Made by a program: the position numbers and the translations under genes
Notes under the pieces: model-generated
Database searches by the model: none
What the model saw: the letters and a program-made list of their open reading frames with translations, nothing else
What the model was told of the DNA's origin: nothing
Source: Pseudomonas psychrophila
GTDB taxonomy: Bacteria; Pseudomonadota; Gammaproteobacteria; Pseudomonadales; Pseudomonadaceae
NCBI RefSeq assembly: GCF_001043005.1
Contig: NZ_JYKZ01000003.1
Span: 62,001 to 126,000 of the forward strand
DNA: 64,000 nt
Reading direction: 5' to 3'
In this document: piece after piece, positions 1-9,340 of the stretch
How positions within the stretch are numbered: position 1 is the first letter of the stretch
How the letters are laid out: every line of letters starts with the position of its first letter

Positions 1-1
1 C

Positions 2-541
2 GTTCAATCGGCCCCCAGCGGCGAGTTGCTTGAGGGGCTGTTGACGGGGCGTCTGGATGCCGCGCTGGTAGATGGTCCGCTGGAGCTGGCCGGGCTGGAC
101 GGTGTGGAGTTCTGCGAAGAAAGCCTGGTGCTGATCAGCGATCTGGATCATCCGCCGATTGGTCGTGCCCGGGACGTGCAGGGCAGGGCGGTATTCACCT
201 TTCGTCAAGGCTGCTCGTATCGCACCCGACTCGAAGCCTGGTATGCCAGCGACCGCGCCACGATGGGGAGGGTGATGGAAATCGAGTCCTATCAAGGCAT
301 GCTGGCGTGTGTGGTGGCGGGTTCGGGTGTGGCGCTGATGCCTGCCTCGATGCTGGGCAGCTTGCCAGGGCGAGAAAATGTCAGCATACATCCCTTGCAA
401 CAACCTTTTGCAAGCGCCACAACATGGCTGATGTGGCGAAAAGGCATGATGGGCGCCAACTTGAATGCATGGATAGAGCTGCAGCAGACGGCGCCGTTGT
501 CAAATGGAGCAGCGTCGTCGCAACTCAAGGTGGAACATTGA
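2..541 (+). CDS. LysR-family regulator, C-terminal part (5' end outside window)
   Basis: The frame is open from base 2, so the gene starts to the left of the window and the DNA-binding helix-turn-helix is not visible. What remains (about 179 codons) reads as a LysR substrate-binding domain: the stretch GRLDAALVDGP is the usual hinge-region pattern in which the effector domain reports on a ligand, and the GVALMPASML segment near the end matches the second lobe. It most resembles LysR regulators of the PtrR/YneJ sort, but the ligand cannot be told from this fragment. The gene stands alone, followed by a 41-codon ORF. Confidence 0.85.
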   Translation, partial: VQSAPSGELLEGLLTGRLDAALVDGPLELAGLDGVEFCEESLVLISDLDHPPIGRARDVQGRAVFTFRQGCSYRTRLEAWYASDRATMGRVMEIESYQGMLACVVAGSGVALMPASMLGSLPGRENVSIHPLQQPFASATTWLMWRKGMMGANLNAWIELQQTAPLSNGAASSQLKVEH

Positions 542-668
542 GTCAGATGTGTAGGGCATTAGCCTAAAGTTCATTGACCTTAGGCAAGCATTGCGTAGGA
601 CTTAGGACTATTATCTGTGTGAAGCGACCACAGAATTCCCGTCGCCAGAGTGACCCCAAGGGGGATAT

Positions 669-794
669 ATGAAAGACAAACTGCAAACCTGGCTTCATGA
701 CGTTGGTGTTGCGCTTGGCCTGATCGAGCCGCCACTGCAGCCTGTGCCGATCCCTGTCGATGACACGCGCCGCCGTCCACAACGTCGCCGTTAA
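669..794 (+). CDS. Small conserved hypothetical protein, 41 aa
   Basis: An ATG preceded by a purine-rich AAGGGGGATAT ribosome site opens a 41-codon frame beginning MKDKLQTWLHDVGVALGLIE and ending in an arginine-rich tail (RRRPQRR). The composition, a short amphipathic N-terminus followed by a proline-rich middle and basic end, looks like a real small protein, and I recall similar short proteins in other Pseudomonas genomes, though I cannot name a family. No function can be assigned. It fills most of the otherwise empty gap between the LysR fragment and the secreted protein on the opposite strand. Confidence 0.6.
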   Translation: MKDKLQTWLHDVGVALGLIEPPLQPVPIPVDDTRRRPQRRR

Positions 795-870
795 GGGCGC
801 AGCTGCACGTTACGCCGGTTGTCTGGCCATGTTTTTTTCGGTCCTGGATCGCCGGAAGGGTGTCGGGCTG

Positions 871-899
871 GAAAAAGAAAAGGGCAGTGCGAGCTGCCC
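871..899 (-). terminator. Rho-independent terminator of the secreted-protein gene
   Basis: Read on the minus strand this is GGGCAG-CTCGCA-CTGCCC followed by TTTTCTTTTT: a perfect 6-bp GC stem with a 6-base loop and a U-rich tail, 18 bases after the stop codon of the minus-strand gene. Confidence 0.85.
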
Positions 900-916
900 C
901 TCCCTCCAGGGCTGTG

Positions 917-1399
917 TTAGCCCATGGTGAAGCGCACGCTGTAATCCAGTGGCACTTTGTCTGTTTTCTCCGTAACCCGCGCTTCACACTTCACATCGTC
1001 TATACCCGTCGAGGTTGCACTGGCTGACCGCGTTGAGCTCAGTGCCGGCTTGAATACACCGAATGACTGGGTAACTCTCAGCGCCGTGGTAAAGGTGCAT
1101 TCCCGATTGCCAGTGGCATATGAAATGACTTCGCGCAGTGTCGCGGGTGTTTTTCGCGGGTAGCCAAAGCTGGTTTTATAGTTCGCTTCATATGAATGCT
1201 CGCTATACGGATCGACATCAAAGAAACCGGGGGCGGCCAGTGAGAGGTCCCAGCTCGAACGATTGAGCTTGAGCGGTTCGGAGGTGTTATTGACGATTTC
1301 GAATGTCAGCGTGGTGACATCAGCTTGAGCGTTGACGCCGGTGAGCGCCAGGCTGATAGCCATTACCGCGGTGGCCAGATATTTATTTACGTGGGTCAT
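917..1399 (-). CDS. Secreted hypothetical protein with signal peptide
   Basis: The 160-residue product starts MTHVNKYLATAVMAISLALT and has a clear Sec signal peptide with a likely cleavage after VNAQA, so it is periplasmic or secreted. The mature part is rich in beta-type residues and has two cysteines (in RECTF and DVKCEA) that could form a disulfide. I do not recognise the family. A longer frame with an upstream ATG at 1471 exists, but its extra 24 residues are not signal-like and would bury the signal peptide, so the internal ATG is preferred. A good terminator follows. The gene lies downstream of the symporter gene on the same strand, 210 bases away. Confidence 0.75.
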   Translation of the reverse strand: MTHVNKYLATAVMAISLALTGVNAQADVTTLTFEIVNNTSEPLKLNRSSWDLSLAAPGFFDVDPYSEHSYEANYKTSFGYPRKTPATLREVISYATGNRECTFTTALRVTQSFGVFKPALSSTRSASATSTGIDDVKCEARVTEKTDKVPLDYSVRFTMG

Positions 1400-1559
1400 G
1401 TCGTTAAGTCCATTTAGTGAGTCGAAGTGGCTTGAGGGTGTGCGGCTACATCCCATGTGGCCGCTTTTCAAGCGTAGTTGGACTCATTAATGGGCTGGCA
1501 GCGATAAGGCGCTGTATGGACGAGGTATTGGTGTTCGGGGCTGTGTGAAAGGGGCAGGG

Positions 1560-1589
1560 TTAAAAGCGGATACGACCTGCCACGTCGTA
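1560..1589 (-). terminator. Possible terminator after the symporter gene
   Basis: On the minus strand TACGAC-GTGGCAG-GTCGTA forms a 6-bp hairpin followed by TCCGCTTTTAA. The U tract is short and offset from the stem, so termination is plausible but not certain. Confidence 0.35.
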
Positions 1590-1609
1590 CCCGTCTTATA
1601 AAGCGTTGA

Positions 1610-2989
1610 TCAGGCGACGCTCACTACTGTAGCGGGGCGTCGATCCAGCAGGCTGACCACGATAAAACTGATCAGCGCCACGGCCAGGCTGTAATAAATG
1701 GGCGTGTTGGCTTCCAGCCCATCCTTGAACATGAATACCAGTGCGGTGACAAACCCCAGGCTCATGCTGGTAATGGCGCCTGCTGTGGTGGCGCGCTTCC
1801 AGAAAATCGCCCCGATCAATGGCACCAGCATGCCACCGACCAACAAGTTGTAGGCCAGGGTGAGAGCGCTGATGACATCAGAGACCACCAGTGCGATTCC
1901 CAACACGGCAAAACCGGTCAGCATGGTAAACAAGCGATTGATACTGAGGCTTGATTGCTTGCCCCCGCGCAGCCTAGGCAGCAGGTCCTCGGTCAGCACC
2001 GTGGAGGCCGCCAGCAAGCCCGCGCTGGCGGTCGACATCATGGCGGCCAGGGCAGCAGCAATCACCAGGCCGCGAATGCCGTCAGGCAGCGAGACTTTCA
2101 CGATGGCGGCGAAGGCGTTGTTGACGTTGTCCAGATCCGGGAGCAATACATGCGCCGCCATACCGATCAGCGCGCACGTCAGGCCGTAGAGGATGCAGTA
2201 CAAGCCTGCGAATGTACCGGCGTACTTCGCCACCCGGGCGGTTTTGGCGGTAAATACGCGCTGCCAGATGTCCTGGCCGATCAGGATGCCGAAGAAGTAG
2301 ATCATGAAGTAGGTGACGATCGTGTCCCAGCCGATGCTGGTGAAGCTGAAGTTCGATGCCGGCAGCTTGCTGACCAGTTCGTCCCAGCCGCCGACGCGGT
2401 ACAGGCATATCGGCAGCAGCACGAACATCAGGCCGATGGTCTTGATCGCAAATTGCACGATATCTGTCAGCGTCAGCGACCACATGCCGCCAATGGTCGA
2501 GTAAACCACCACCACGCCACCGCCGAGCAACACAGAGATCCAGAAAGGAAGGTCGAACAGAACTTCCAGTACGGTACCAATGGCCAGAATCGAGGTCACG
2601 CCGATCATCAGTGCGTAAGCCAGCATGATCACCGCGCTGGCCTGGCGGGCCATGGGGTTGTAACGCTTCTCCAGGACCTGGGTCACGGTGAATATTTTCA
2701 GCTTGAGCAGCGGCTTGGCCAGGAACAGGTTGAGCGCGATGATCCCGCAACCGAGGGCGGCGCATAGCCAAAATCCAGAAATCCCGTGCACATAACCCAG
2801 GCGCACGGTGCCGACGGTGGAAGCGCCGCCCAGTACCGTAGCAGCCATGGTGCCCATGTAGAGCGTAGGGCCCAGGTTGCGGCCTGCGACTAGATAATCT
2901 TCGTGGGTTTTAGCCTTGCGCATGCCGTAGTAACCCAGCACCAACATTGCCGCAGCGTAGATAAGGACGACCAGTAGATCTAAAGCCAT
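1610..2989 (-). CDS. Sodium:solute symporter (SSS family)
   Basis: The 459-residue polytopic inner-membrane protein has the run of hydrophobic helices and glycine-rich signatures of the SSS family (for example GYYGMRKAKTHEDYLVAGRNLG after the first helix, and AALAAMMSTASAGLLAAS in the core sodium-site helices). It should import an organic solute with sodium. It sits directly downstream of gbuA on the same strand, and a sodium:solute symporter (PA1418) lies close to gbuA in P. aeruginosa as well, so uptake of 4-guanidinobutyrate or a related guanidino compound is a reasonable inference. The ATG at 2989 has a CGGAGA ribosome site; an extended frame to 3076 has no ribosome site or membrane-like sequence. 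Confidence 0.88.
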   Translation of the reverse strand: MALDLLVVLIYAAAMLVLGYYGMRKAKTHEDYLVAGRNLGPTLYMGTMAATVLGGASTVGTVRLGYVHGISGFWLCAALGCGIIALNLFLAKPLLKLKIFTVTQVLEKRYNPMARQASAVIMLAYALMIGVTSILAIGTVLEVLFDLPFWISVLLGGGVVVVYSTIGGMWSLTLTDIVQFAIKTIGLMFVLLPICLYRVGGWDELVSKLPASNFSFTSIGWDTIVTYFMIYFFGILIGQDIWQRVFTAKTARVAKYAGTFAGLYCILYGLTCALIGMAAHVLLPDLDNVNNAFAAIVKVSLPDGIRGLVIAAALAAMMSTASAGLLAASTVLTEDLLPRLRGGKQSSLSINRLFTMLTGFAVLGIALVVSDVISALTLAYNLLVGGMLVPLIGAIFWKRATTAGAITSMSLGFVTALVFMFKDGLEANTPIYYSLAVALISFIVVSLLDRRPATVVSVA

Positions 2990-3084
2990 GATGGCGAATC
3001 TCCGATTATTTTTTTTATGGATGCAGCAGGCTCGGTGGCTTGGTGCCGTTAAGCGCAAGGCTTGATGGCACCGCAAAGATGTCC

Positions 3085-4035
3085 TTATCGGTGCACTACG
3101 CCGGGTAGCACGCAGAGCATTTCGTACAGCAGGTTGGCGCCCAATAACGAGGTGTTGCCGGTGGTGTCGTACGGCGGCGAGACTTCTACCAGATCGCAGC
3201 CGACCAGGTCGAGGCCCTGGCAGCCGCGGATGATTTCAATCGCCTGAATGGTGGTCAGGCCGCCGATTTCCGGCGTTCCGGTACCGGGTGCCCAGGCGGG
3301 ATCAATGCCATCGATATCAAAGCTCAGATACACCGGGCCATTGCCGACTTTTTCGCGCACCTGTGCCATCAGCGGTTCCAGGGACTTGTGCCAGCATTCT
3401 TCTGCCTGCACCACGCGAAAACCCTGGTTACGACTCCAGTTGAAGTCATCGGCGGTGTAGCCCTGGGCGCGCAGGCCGATCTGAACTACGCGGTCACAGT
3501 CCAGCAGTCCTTCTTCCACGGCGCGGCGGAAAGTAGTGCCATGGGCAATTTTCTCGCCGAACATATGGTCGTTCACATCAGCGTGAGCATCGATATGCAC
3601 CAGCCCGACCTTGCCGTGTTTTTTGTGAATGGCCCGCAGAATCGGCAGGGTGATGGTGTGATCGCCACCCAGGGTCAGGGGGATTACATCGTGCTCTAGG
3701 ATTTCGTCGTAAGACTCTTCGATGATGCGCACGGCATCCAGCAGATTAAAGGTATTGATTGCCACGTCGCCAATATCGGCCACTGACAGCGAGTCGAACG
3801 GCGCAGCGCCGGTGGCCATGTTGTAGGGGCGGATCATCACCGATTCAGCGCGAATTTCGCGAGGCCCGAAGCGGGTGCCGGGGCGCAGCGAGGTGCCGAT
3901 GTCTAGGGGCACCCCGATAAAGGCTGCGTCCAGGCCCTTGGCCGATGGCAGGTGTGGCAGGCGCAACATGGTGGCGATGCCGGCGAAGCGCGGCATTTCA
4001 TTACCGCCCAGTGGTTGATGAAGAATTTTGTCCAC
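3085..4035 (-). CDS. gbuA: Guanidinobutyrase (ureohydrolase/agmatinase superfamily)
   Basis: A 316-residue arginase-fold hydrolase that should split 4-guanidinobutyrate into 4-aminobutyrate and urea in the cytoplasm (arginine transaminase/decarboxylase routes). The binuclear manganese ligands are present: GGDHT with His126, DAHAD with Asp149, His151 and Asp153, and DIDGIDP near residue 240. The N-terminus MDKILHQPLGGNEMPRF matches what I know of P. aeruginosa GbuA much better than agmatinase SpeB, so gbuA is the preferred name. The start is a GTG; an ATG 13 codons in is the alternative. It is divergent from its probable LysR regulator and is followed by the symporter gene. Confidence 0.88.
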   Translation of the reverse strand: MDKILHQPLGGNEMPRFAGIATMLRLPHLPSAKGLDAAFIGVPLDIGTSLRPGTRFGPREIRAESVMIRPYNMATGAAPFDSLSVADIGDVAINTFNLLDAVRIIEESYDEILEHDVIPLTLGGDHTITLPILRAIHKKHGKVGLVHIDAHADVNDHMFGEKIAHGTTFRRAVEEGLLDCDRVVQIGLRAQGYTADDFNWSRNQGFRVVQAEECWHKSLEPLMAQVREKVGNGPVYLSFDIDGIDPAWAPGTGTPEIGGLTTIQAIEIIRGCQGLDLVGCDLVEVSPPYDTTGNTSLLGANLLYEMLCVLPGVVHR

Positions 4036-4177
4036 GGGTAAGGCCTCGTCGTTTGTTGTGGTTATGGCGTTCGATTCTGCGAAAGGTACGCGGTGGGAAG
4101 AATCGCTGTAGGCAAATACTTAGTTCAGGTTTTTCTAAACTAATGGCGGTAGACTCTGATGCCCAAGACCGCCTGTA

Positions 4178-4200
4178 TCGCGAGCAAGCCCGCTCCCGCA
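4178..4200. repeat. Single REP half-site between gbuA and gbuR
   Basis: TCGCGAGCAAGCCCGCTCCC is one arm of the main repetitive palindrome of this window, here without its inverted partner. It sits 19 bases before the gbuR start codon, inside the divergent control region. Confidence 0.8.
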
Positions 4201-4218
4201 GTGGCAAGTGAGAGTTTG

Positions 4219-5112
4219 ATGGCCAACGCTTTACCTGATCTGAAACTATTACGAATATTTGCCAGCGTGGTCAGGCATCAGGGGTTTGCCAATGCGCAGC
4301 AGGCGCTAAACCTTTCTACATCGGCCATCAGCACCTATATGAGCCAGCTCGAAGCCAATCTCGGCCTGGTGCTGTGCCATCGCGGGCGCGGTGGGTTCAG
4401 CTTGACCAGCAAAGGCGAGCTGTTTCATCAGGAAACTCTGCGCCTGTTGGGTGAGCTGGAAGGTTTTGAGCAGTACGCTGCTGCGCTCAAGGGTGAATTG
4501 CGCGGCACTTTGAACCTGGGCGTTATCGACTCCACGGTCAGCGACAAGGCCTTGCCCTTTGCCGAGGCGATTGGTGCCTATAGTCAGGAACACCCGGCGG
4601 TGCACCTGCATTTATCAGTGATGAGCCCTTATGAATTGCAGCTAGGCGTGCAAGACAATCGCCTGGATCTGGCCATCGGTGCGTTTTCGACACGCATGAG
4701 CGGGTTGGTCTATCAGCCGTTGTATCGTGAGCAACACTGGTTGTACTGCAGCACGCGGCATCCCCTGTTCAGCGAGCGTCGTATTCCCGAGCAGGTGATT
4801 ACTCAGCAGAGGATGGTCGGTCGCGGTTATTGGAGCCAAGCAGAGCTGGCGCGCCACGGCTTCAAACACAGCGCGGCGACGGTGGACAGCATGGAGGCGC
4901 AGCTGATCCTGGTGCTTTCGGGTGCTTACATTGGTTACTTGCCAGAGCATTACGCAGAGCCCTGGGTAGAGAAGGGCGACCTGCGTGTGCTGCTCCCTGC
5001 GACCTTTGGTTATCAGGCACCGTTTTCGATGATCGTGCGCCGTGGTCGCAGCCGTGAACCGCTGATTCAAACCTTTCGCGACCTGCTCAAAGCACAGCTT
5101 AATCAACCTTGA
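4219..5112 (+). CDS. gbuR: LysR-family regulator of the guanidinobutyrate block
   Basis: A 297-residue LysR protein: N-terminal winged helix-turn-helix (DLKLLRIFASVVRHQGFANAQ onward, recognition helix around SAISTYMSQLE) followed by a two-lobed effector domain. It is transcribed divergently from gbuA, the arrangement of gbuR and gbuA in P. aeruginosa, so it probably activates gbuA and the symporter in response to 4-guanidinobutyrate. The ATG at 4219 is chosen because the alternative ATG at 4159 would translate a repetitive extragenic palindrome into the protein. The name rests on context and is less secure than gbuA. Confidence 0.8.
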   Translation: MANALPDLKLLRIFASVVRHQGFANAQQALNLSTSAISTYMSQLEANLGLVLCHRGRGGFSLTSKGELFHQETLRLLGELEGFEQYAAALKGELRGTLNLGVIDSTVSDKALPFAEAIGAYSQEHPAVHLHLSVMSPYELQLGVQDNRLDLAIGAFSTRMSGLVYQPLYREQHWLYCSTRHPLFSERRIPEQVITQQRMVGRGYWSQAELARHGFKHSAATVDSMEAQLILVLSGAYIGYLPEHYAEPWVEKGDLRVLLPATFGYQAPFSMIVRRGRSREPLIQTFRDLLKAQLNQP

Positions 5113-5129
5113 ACGAGAGCTTTAATTTC

Positions 5130-5735
5130 ATGTCACGAGCCCAATGCCCTCGCTGCATGCGCCCGCAATCTCACTGTTTATGCGAGTTGATTACGCACCT
5201 GGACAGCCGCACCCGGGTGTTGCTGTTACAGCATCCCAGCGAGGTCAATCATGCGCTGAACACCGCGCGGTTGGCAGCGCTGGGGTTGATCAATGCCGAG
5301 CTGCTGGTGGGCGAAGTGTTTGAGGATCTGGACAGGTTGCTCAGCCCGCCGGGGTACCAGGCGCGGTTGCTGTTTCCGGGGGCTGATGCGCAGTTGCTGC
5401 AGGCAAGCGCTGCGTCAGGCGAAAACTTGCCAGTGCTGCTGGTGGTGCCCGATGGCACGTGGCGCAAGGCCCGCAAGCTATTGCACCTGAATCCCTTGCT
5501 GGCACAGTTGCCCCGGGTCACGCTGCCTGAAGGTGCGGTGTCCCGTTACCGCCTGCGCAAAGCGCCGGGGCCGGGAGCCCTGTCGACCCTGGAAGCCATC
5601 GTGCAGGCGCTTGAAATCCTTGAGCCGGCCACTTCGTTTGCGCCCTTGCTGCGTCCGTTTGAGGCGTTGATCGAAGGGCAGATCGAGGCAATGGGTGCTG
5701 AAACCTATCTGAAAAATCACGGGGACAAGTCGTAA
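5130..5735 (+). CDS. DTW-domain tRNA-uridine aminocarboxypropyltransferase
   Basis: The 201-residue protein begins with a zinc-binding cluster CPRC-x6-CLC and carries the PDGTWRKARK signature of the DTW family. Members (TapT/YfiP in E. coli) use S-adenosylmethionine to install acp3U at U47 in the variable region of tRNAs. It starts at an ATG with a GAGAG ribosome site 17 bases after the gbuR stop, so it may be cotranscribed with gbuR although no functional link is evident. A REP pair follows immediately. Confidence 0.85.
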   Translation: MSRAQCPRCMRPQSHCLCELITHLDSRTRVLLLQHPSEVNHALNTARLAALGLINAELLVGEVFEDLDRLLSPPGYQARLLFPGADAQLLQASAASGENLPVLLVVPDGTWRKARKLLHLNPLLAQLPRVTLPEGAVSRYRLRKAPGPGALSTLEAIVQALEILEPATSFAPLLRPFEALIEGQIEAMGAETYLKNHGDKS

Positions 5736-5737
5736 CG

Positions 5738-5824
5738 TGTGGGAGCGGGCTTGCTCGCGATGCAGGCAGCGGGGTATGTCAGGGAAGCCGGGTTGATGCG
5801 ATCGCGAGCAAGCCCGCTCCCACA
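5738..5824. repeat. Inverted REP pair (REPIN), GGGCTTGCTCGCGA variant
   Basis: TGTGGGAGCGGGCTTGCTCG on the left and its exact reverse complement on the right enclose a unique 40-odd base spacer. It lies between the convergent DTW gene and the YbaN-type gene and could fold into a long hairpin at the 3' end of both transcripts. Confidence 0.9.
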
Positions 5825-5830
5825 AAGGGT

Positions 5831-6229
5831 TCAGGGTTTTTCGAGGGTTTTTTGACGCAGGATGTAAATGCTCACCAGCACCGCGCTGGTCAACATGAAC
5901 CCCCTTGCCCAGGGCAAAGGCACCAGGTAACAGGACACCCCGATACTCAGCCACATCAGGCCAATGGCGTAGACCTTGCCTTTGAGCGGAATGCCGTTGC
6001 CATCAAGGTAATCGCGGATCCATGGCCCAAGTCGAGGGTGCTCGACCAACCATTGATAAAAGCGCGGCGAACTGCGAGCAAAGCACGCGGCAGCCAATAG
6101 CAGAAAGGGAGTCGTGGGCAGAACAGGGAGGAAGATGCCGATCACTCCCAGCGCCACGCTCAGCCAGCCGATGGCAAACAGAACGTGGCGCAGCAACCGC
6201 GAGCGGTTGCTGAAATCGGGAGGTGTCAC
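5831..6229 (-). CDS. YbaN-family (DUF454) inner-membrane protein
   Basis: A 132-residue protein with a conserved hydrophobic N-terminal hairpin (IGWLSVALGVIGIFLPVLPTTPFLLLAA), the hallmark of the DUF454/YbaN family, then a soluble SPRFYQWLVEHPRLGPWI segment and two further membrane helices. Its biochemical role is unknown. The start is a GTG just 4 bases after the YecA-type stop codon on the same strand; no strong ribosome site is visible, so translation is probably coupled to the upstream gene. Confidence 0.82.
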   Translation of the reverse strand: MTPPDFSNRSRLLRHVLFAIGWLSVALGVIGIFLPVLPTTPFLLLAAACFARSSPRFYQWLVEHPRLGPWIRDYLDGNGIPLKGKVYAIGLMWLSIGVSCYLVPLPWARGFMLTSAVLVSIYILRQKTLEKP

Positions 6230-6233
6230 TGAA

Positions 6234-6821
6234 TCAGTGGTGACGAGGCTTGAGGATCGCAGGCTTTTCGTCTGGCGCCTGGCACAGCAGGTACAGGGCA
6301 GTCAGCGCTTCCGGGATCTGGACGATCATGTCGTCCATCAAGTTGGCATCCTTGGCGATGTCTTCGAACTCAGGCTGGTCATCGAACAGACCCGAACCCA
6401 CCATGATTGGCAGCAGCATTTCGCTGACTTCTTCTTCGGCGGTTTCAAACCAGGCGGCTTCGCGCATAAATACGCCTTCCATGAAGCCTACACACCAGCC
6501 ACGCAGGTCGGAGTCATCCGGCTCGTCACCCAGATCCAGGTCGCAAGGCAGTTCGAACTCTTCGTCGGACGCCAGTTGGCGAGCGATGTGGGCCTTGAGT
6601 TGAATCAGCGTGCCTTCGATCTCTGCGCGCTGGGCGTCGTCCTTGTAATGCGGGGCTTCAGAGAAGATCGCATCGATCCATTCACGCTCAGGAACCTCTT
6701 CAGAGCAGATGGACAGGGCCGTCAGATAGCCGTGGGTGGCCACGTAGTCCAGCGCCTCGTCATGCAGCTCGTCGGCGTCGAGGAAGACTTGCAGGCGGGT
6801 TAGTTGCTCAGCGAAGGACAT
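6234..6821 (-). CDS. YecA/UPF0149-family protein
   Basis: The 195-residue acidic protein (many Asp and Glu, for example DLDLGDEPDDSDLRGWCVGFMEG) matches the YecA/UPF0149 family, whose GWCxGF segment is characteristic. The function is unknown; some relatives carry a C-terminal SEC-C zinc motif, which is absent here. The ATG at 6821 follows an AGGTAGC ribosome site; an extended frame upstream is not supported. It heads a two-gene unit with the YbaN-type gene and diverges from recQ. Confidence 0.8.
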   Translation of the reverse strand: MSFAEQLTRLQVFLDADELHDEALDYVATHGYLTALSICSEEVPEREWIDAIFSEAPHYKDDAQRAEIEGTLIQLKAHIARQLASDEEFELPCDLDLGDEPDDSDLRGWCVGFMEGVFMREAAWFETAEEEVSEMLLPIMVGSGLFDDQPEFEDIAKDANLMDDMIVQIPEALTALYLLCQAPDEKPAILKPRHH

Positions 6822-7091
6822 TAATGTGCTACCTAGTAAATAAACGATAGTGAATTCTAGGCTTTCTTGAGCTCCCAAGCCAGTCGCAGGGCACATTTGC
6901 CATCAGTTCCCGGTTATCAGTGTTGCAATTACACAACCCGCAGCGGGGGAGTGCTCGGGTATACTGCCGCGTTTTGTGATGCCCTGCGATGAATGTAGCG
7001 CACCGGCGCCTTGTGCCCGAGCCTTTAAAAGGCTTGCGGCCGTGCCGGATCGCGCTGGCGCAGGGGTGTTTCGGCGATTTCTGGAGTTTCT

Positions 7092-9221
7092 ATGCTCGAA
7101 CAGGCTCAACGCGTACTCAAAGACATCTTCGGCTACGACAGTTTCCGTGGTCGTCAGGGTGACATCATTGAGCGCGTGGCCAGTGGTGGTGACGCCTTGG
7201 TGCTGATGCCGACCGGCGGCGGCAAATCCTTGTGCTTCCAGGTGCCGGCACTGCTGCGCGATGGTCTGGCGGTAGTGGTCTCGCCATTGATCGCCTTGAT
7301 GGACGATCAGGTGGCAACCCTTGAAGAACTCGGGGTGGCAGCTGCAGCCTTGAATTCGACCCTCAGCGCCGAACAACAGCGTGATCTGGCCAACCGCATC
7401 AAGCGCGGTGAAGTCAAAATGCTTTACCTGGCCCCCGAACGTCTGGTGCAACCGCGCATGATGGCGTTTTTGCAGAGCCTGGATATCGCCCTGTTTGCCA
7501 TCGACGAAGCCCATTGCGTATCGCAGTGGGGTCACGACTTCCGCCCGGAATACCTGCAATTGGGCCAGTTGGCCGAAGTGTTCCCCAATGTGCCGCGTAT
7601 CGCCCTGACCGCCACGGCAGACAAGCGTACTCGCGAAGAAATCGTCACCCGCCTGCATTTGCAGAACGCAGAACGTTTTTTGTCGAGCTTTGACCGTCCC
7701 AACATCTTTTACCGCATTGTGCCTAAAGAACAGCCGCGCAAGCAGTTGCTGGCGTTTCTATCGGAGCGCCGCAGCGACGCAGGCATCGTGTACTGCCTGT
7801 CGCGCAAAAAGGTCGATGAGGTGGCGAAGTTTCTGTGCGAGCAGGGCTTCCCGGCCTTGCCGTATCACGCCGGTTTGCCGAGTGAAACCCGCGCCGCCAA
7901 CCAAAAGCGCTTCCTCAATGAGGAAGGGCTGATCATGGTAGCGACCATCGCGTTCGGCATGGGTATCGATAAATCCAACGTACGTTTTGTCGCGCATCTG
8001 GATCTGCCCAAGTCCCTTGAGGCTTATTACCAGGAGACCGGTCGTGCAGGGCGCGATGGCCTGCCGGCTGATGCCTGGATGGCCTACGGTCTGCAAGACG
8101 TGGTGATGCTCAAGCAAATGCTGCAAAACTCCGAAGGCGACGAGCGCCATAAGCGTCTTGAACACCACAAGCTCGATGCGATGTTGTCGTTGTGCGAAGA
8201 AACCCGCTGCCGTCGTCAGACCCTGCTCGCGTATTTTGATGAAGATATGCCACAGCCTTGCGGGCATTGCGATAACTGCATGGATGGCGTTCAAACCTGG
8301 GATGCCACCGAGCCTGCACGTCAGGCACTCTCGACGATTTATCGCACGGGTCAGCGTTATGGCACCGGGCATTTGATCGACGTGCTGCTGGGGCGAGAAA
8401 ACGAAAAGACCCGCAGCATGGGGCATCAGCACCTGGCCGTGTTCGGTGTCGGCAAAGACCGTAGCGAAGGCGAATGGCGCACGCTGTTCCGCCAGTTGGT
8501 GGCCCGTGGTCTGGCCGATATTGATATCGAAGGCTTTGGCGGTTTGCGTCTGAGCGACAGCTGCCGGCCTTTGCTGCGTGGCGAAGTGACCCTGGAACTG
8601 CGCCGCGAGCTCAAGCCGCAAACTACAGTCAAGAGCAGCTCTGCCAGCCCGGCCAGTCAATTGGTGCGTGGCGAAGAGCGAGAACAGTGGGAAGCCCTGC
8701 GCGCGTTGCGGCGCAAGTTGGCCGAAGAACACGGTGTGCCGCCTTACGTCATCTTTCCCGACTCAACCTTGCTCGAAATGTTGCGTAGCCAACCCACCTC
8801 CCTGTCCGAGATGGCAACGGTCAGTGGTGTGGGTGCGCGTAAGCTGGAGCGTTACGGTGAGGCGTTCCTCGAAGTGTTGGGCGGGCAAGCCGAAACGCCC
8901 AAAGTGGTGGCCGATATTCGCCACGAGCTGATCAGCCTGGCCCGTGCCGGCATGACCCCAATGCAGATCAGCGGACAATTGCAGTGTTCGGAAAAGAACG
9001 TTTACACAATGCTGGCCGAAGCCATTGGTCGTCAGGAGCTATCGCTGGAACAGGCGCTGGACTTGCCTGAAGACCTGATGGAAGAAGTACAGGATGCGTT
9101 CCTGGATGGTGAAGGCGAACTGCCGAGCGTTGCCAGCATCGCCGAGCAGTTCAAGGGGCGTGTCCCGGAAGGTGTGCTGTATTGCGTGCGTGCAGCGCTG
9201 CAATCTGAGTTAGAAATGTGA
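7092..9221 (+). CDS. recQ: ATP-dependent DNA helicase RecQ
   Basis: A 709-residue 3'-5' helicase for recombination and replication-fork repair. Walker A TGGGKS lies at residues 41-46, the DEAH box at 138-141 inside [19 protein letters not shown], and the conserved helicase motif with [10 protein letters not shown] near residue 320. A zinc site ([10 protein letters not shown]...CGHCDNC) precedes the winged-helix domain, and an HRDC domain follows around residues 530-600, with an extra C-terminal helical region. The length fits the longer Pseudomonas RecQ. A TATACT -10 element is visible at 6960 in the 270-base gap upstream; TGGAGT serves as the ribosome site. Confidence 0.96.
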   Translation: MLEQAQRVLKDIFGYDSFRGRQGDIIERVASGGDALVLMPTGGGKSLCFQVPALLRDGLAVVVSPLIALMDDQVATLEELGVAAAALNSTLSAEQQRDLANRIKRGEVKMLYLAPERLVQPRMMAFLQSLDIALFAIDEAHCVSQWGHDFRPEYLQLGQLAEVFPNVPRIALTATADKRTREEIVTRLHLQNAERFLSSFDRPNIFYRIVPKEQPRKQLLAFLSERRSDAGIVYCLSRKKVDEVAKFLCEQGFPALPYHAGLPSETRAANQKRFLNEEGLIMVATIAFGMGIDKSNVRFVAHLDLPKSLEAYYQETGRAGRDGLPADAWMAYGLQDVVMLKQMLQNSEGDERHKRLEHHKLDAMLSLCEETRCRRQTLLAYFDEDMPQPCGHCDNCMDGVQTWDATEPARQALSTIYRTGQRYGTGHLIDVLLGRENEKTRSMGHQHLAVFGVGKDRSEGEWRTLFRQLVARGLADIDIEGFGGLRLSDSCRPLLRGEVTLELRRELKPQTTVKSSSASPASQLVRGEEREQWEALRALRRKLAEEHGVPPYVIFPDSTLLEMLRSQPTSLSEMATVSGVGARKLERYGEAFLEVLGGQAETPKVVADIRHELISLARAGMTPMQISGQLQCSEKNVYTMLAEAIGRQELSLEQALDLPEDLMEEVQDAFLDGEGELPSVASIAEQFKGRVPEGVLYCVRAALQSELEM

Positions 9222-9293
9222 CCATGTAGCTGATTATGTAACGATTGATTGACTTGCACCTCTTGCCTATGAGCAAGCGGCATGCTTAGCTGA

Positions 9294-9304
9294 CTAATAA
9301 TTAG
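9294..9304. promoter_or_regulatory. Possible MarR operator
   Basis: CTAATAATTAG is an 11-base perfect palindrome around a central A, AT-rich and 37 bases before the MarR start codon, the usual size and place of an autoregulatory MarR site. This is inference only. Confidence 0.35.
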
Positions 9305-9340
9305 CTTCACTCTATTTTCAGTCTAATCATCGAGTTTTTT

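Noticed and set aside
1955..2767. 270-codon plus-strand frame opposite the symporter
   Set aside because: Low-complexity Gln/Arg/His-rich translation, overlapping a clear transporter gene.
9222..9293. Terminator after recQ
   Set aside because: CTTGC/GCAAG at about 9262 forms only a 5-bp stem with no U tract.
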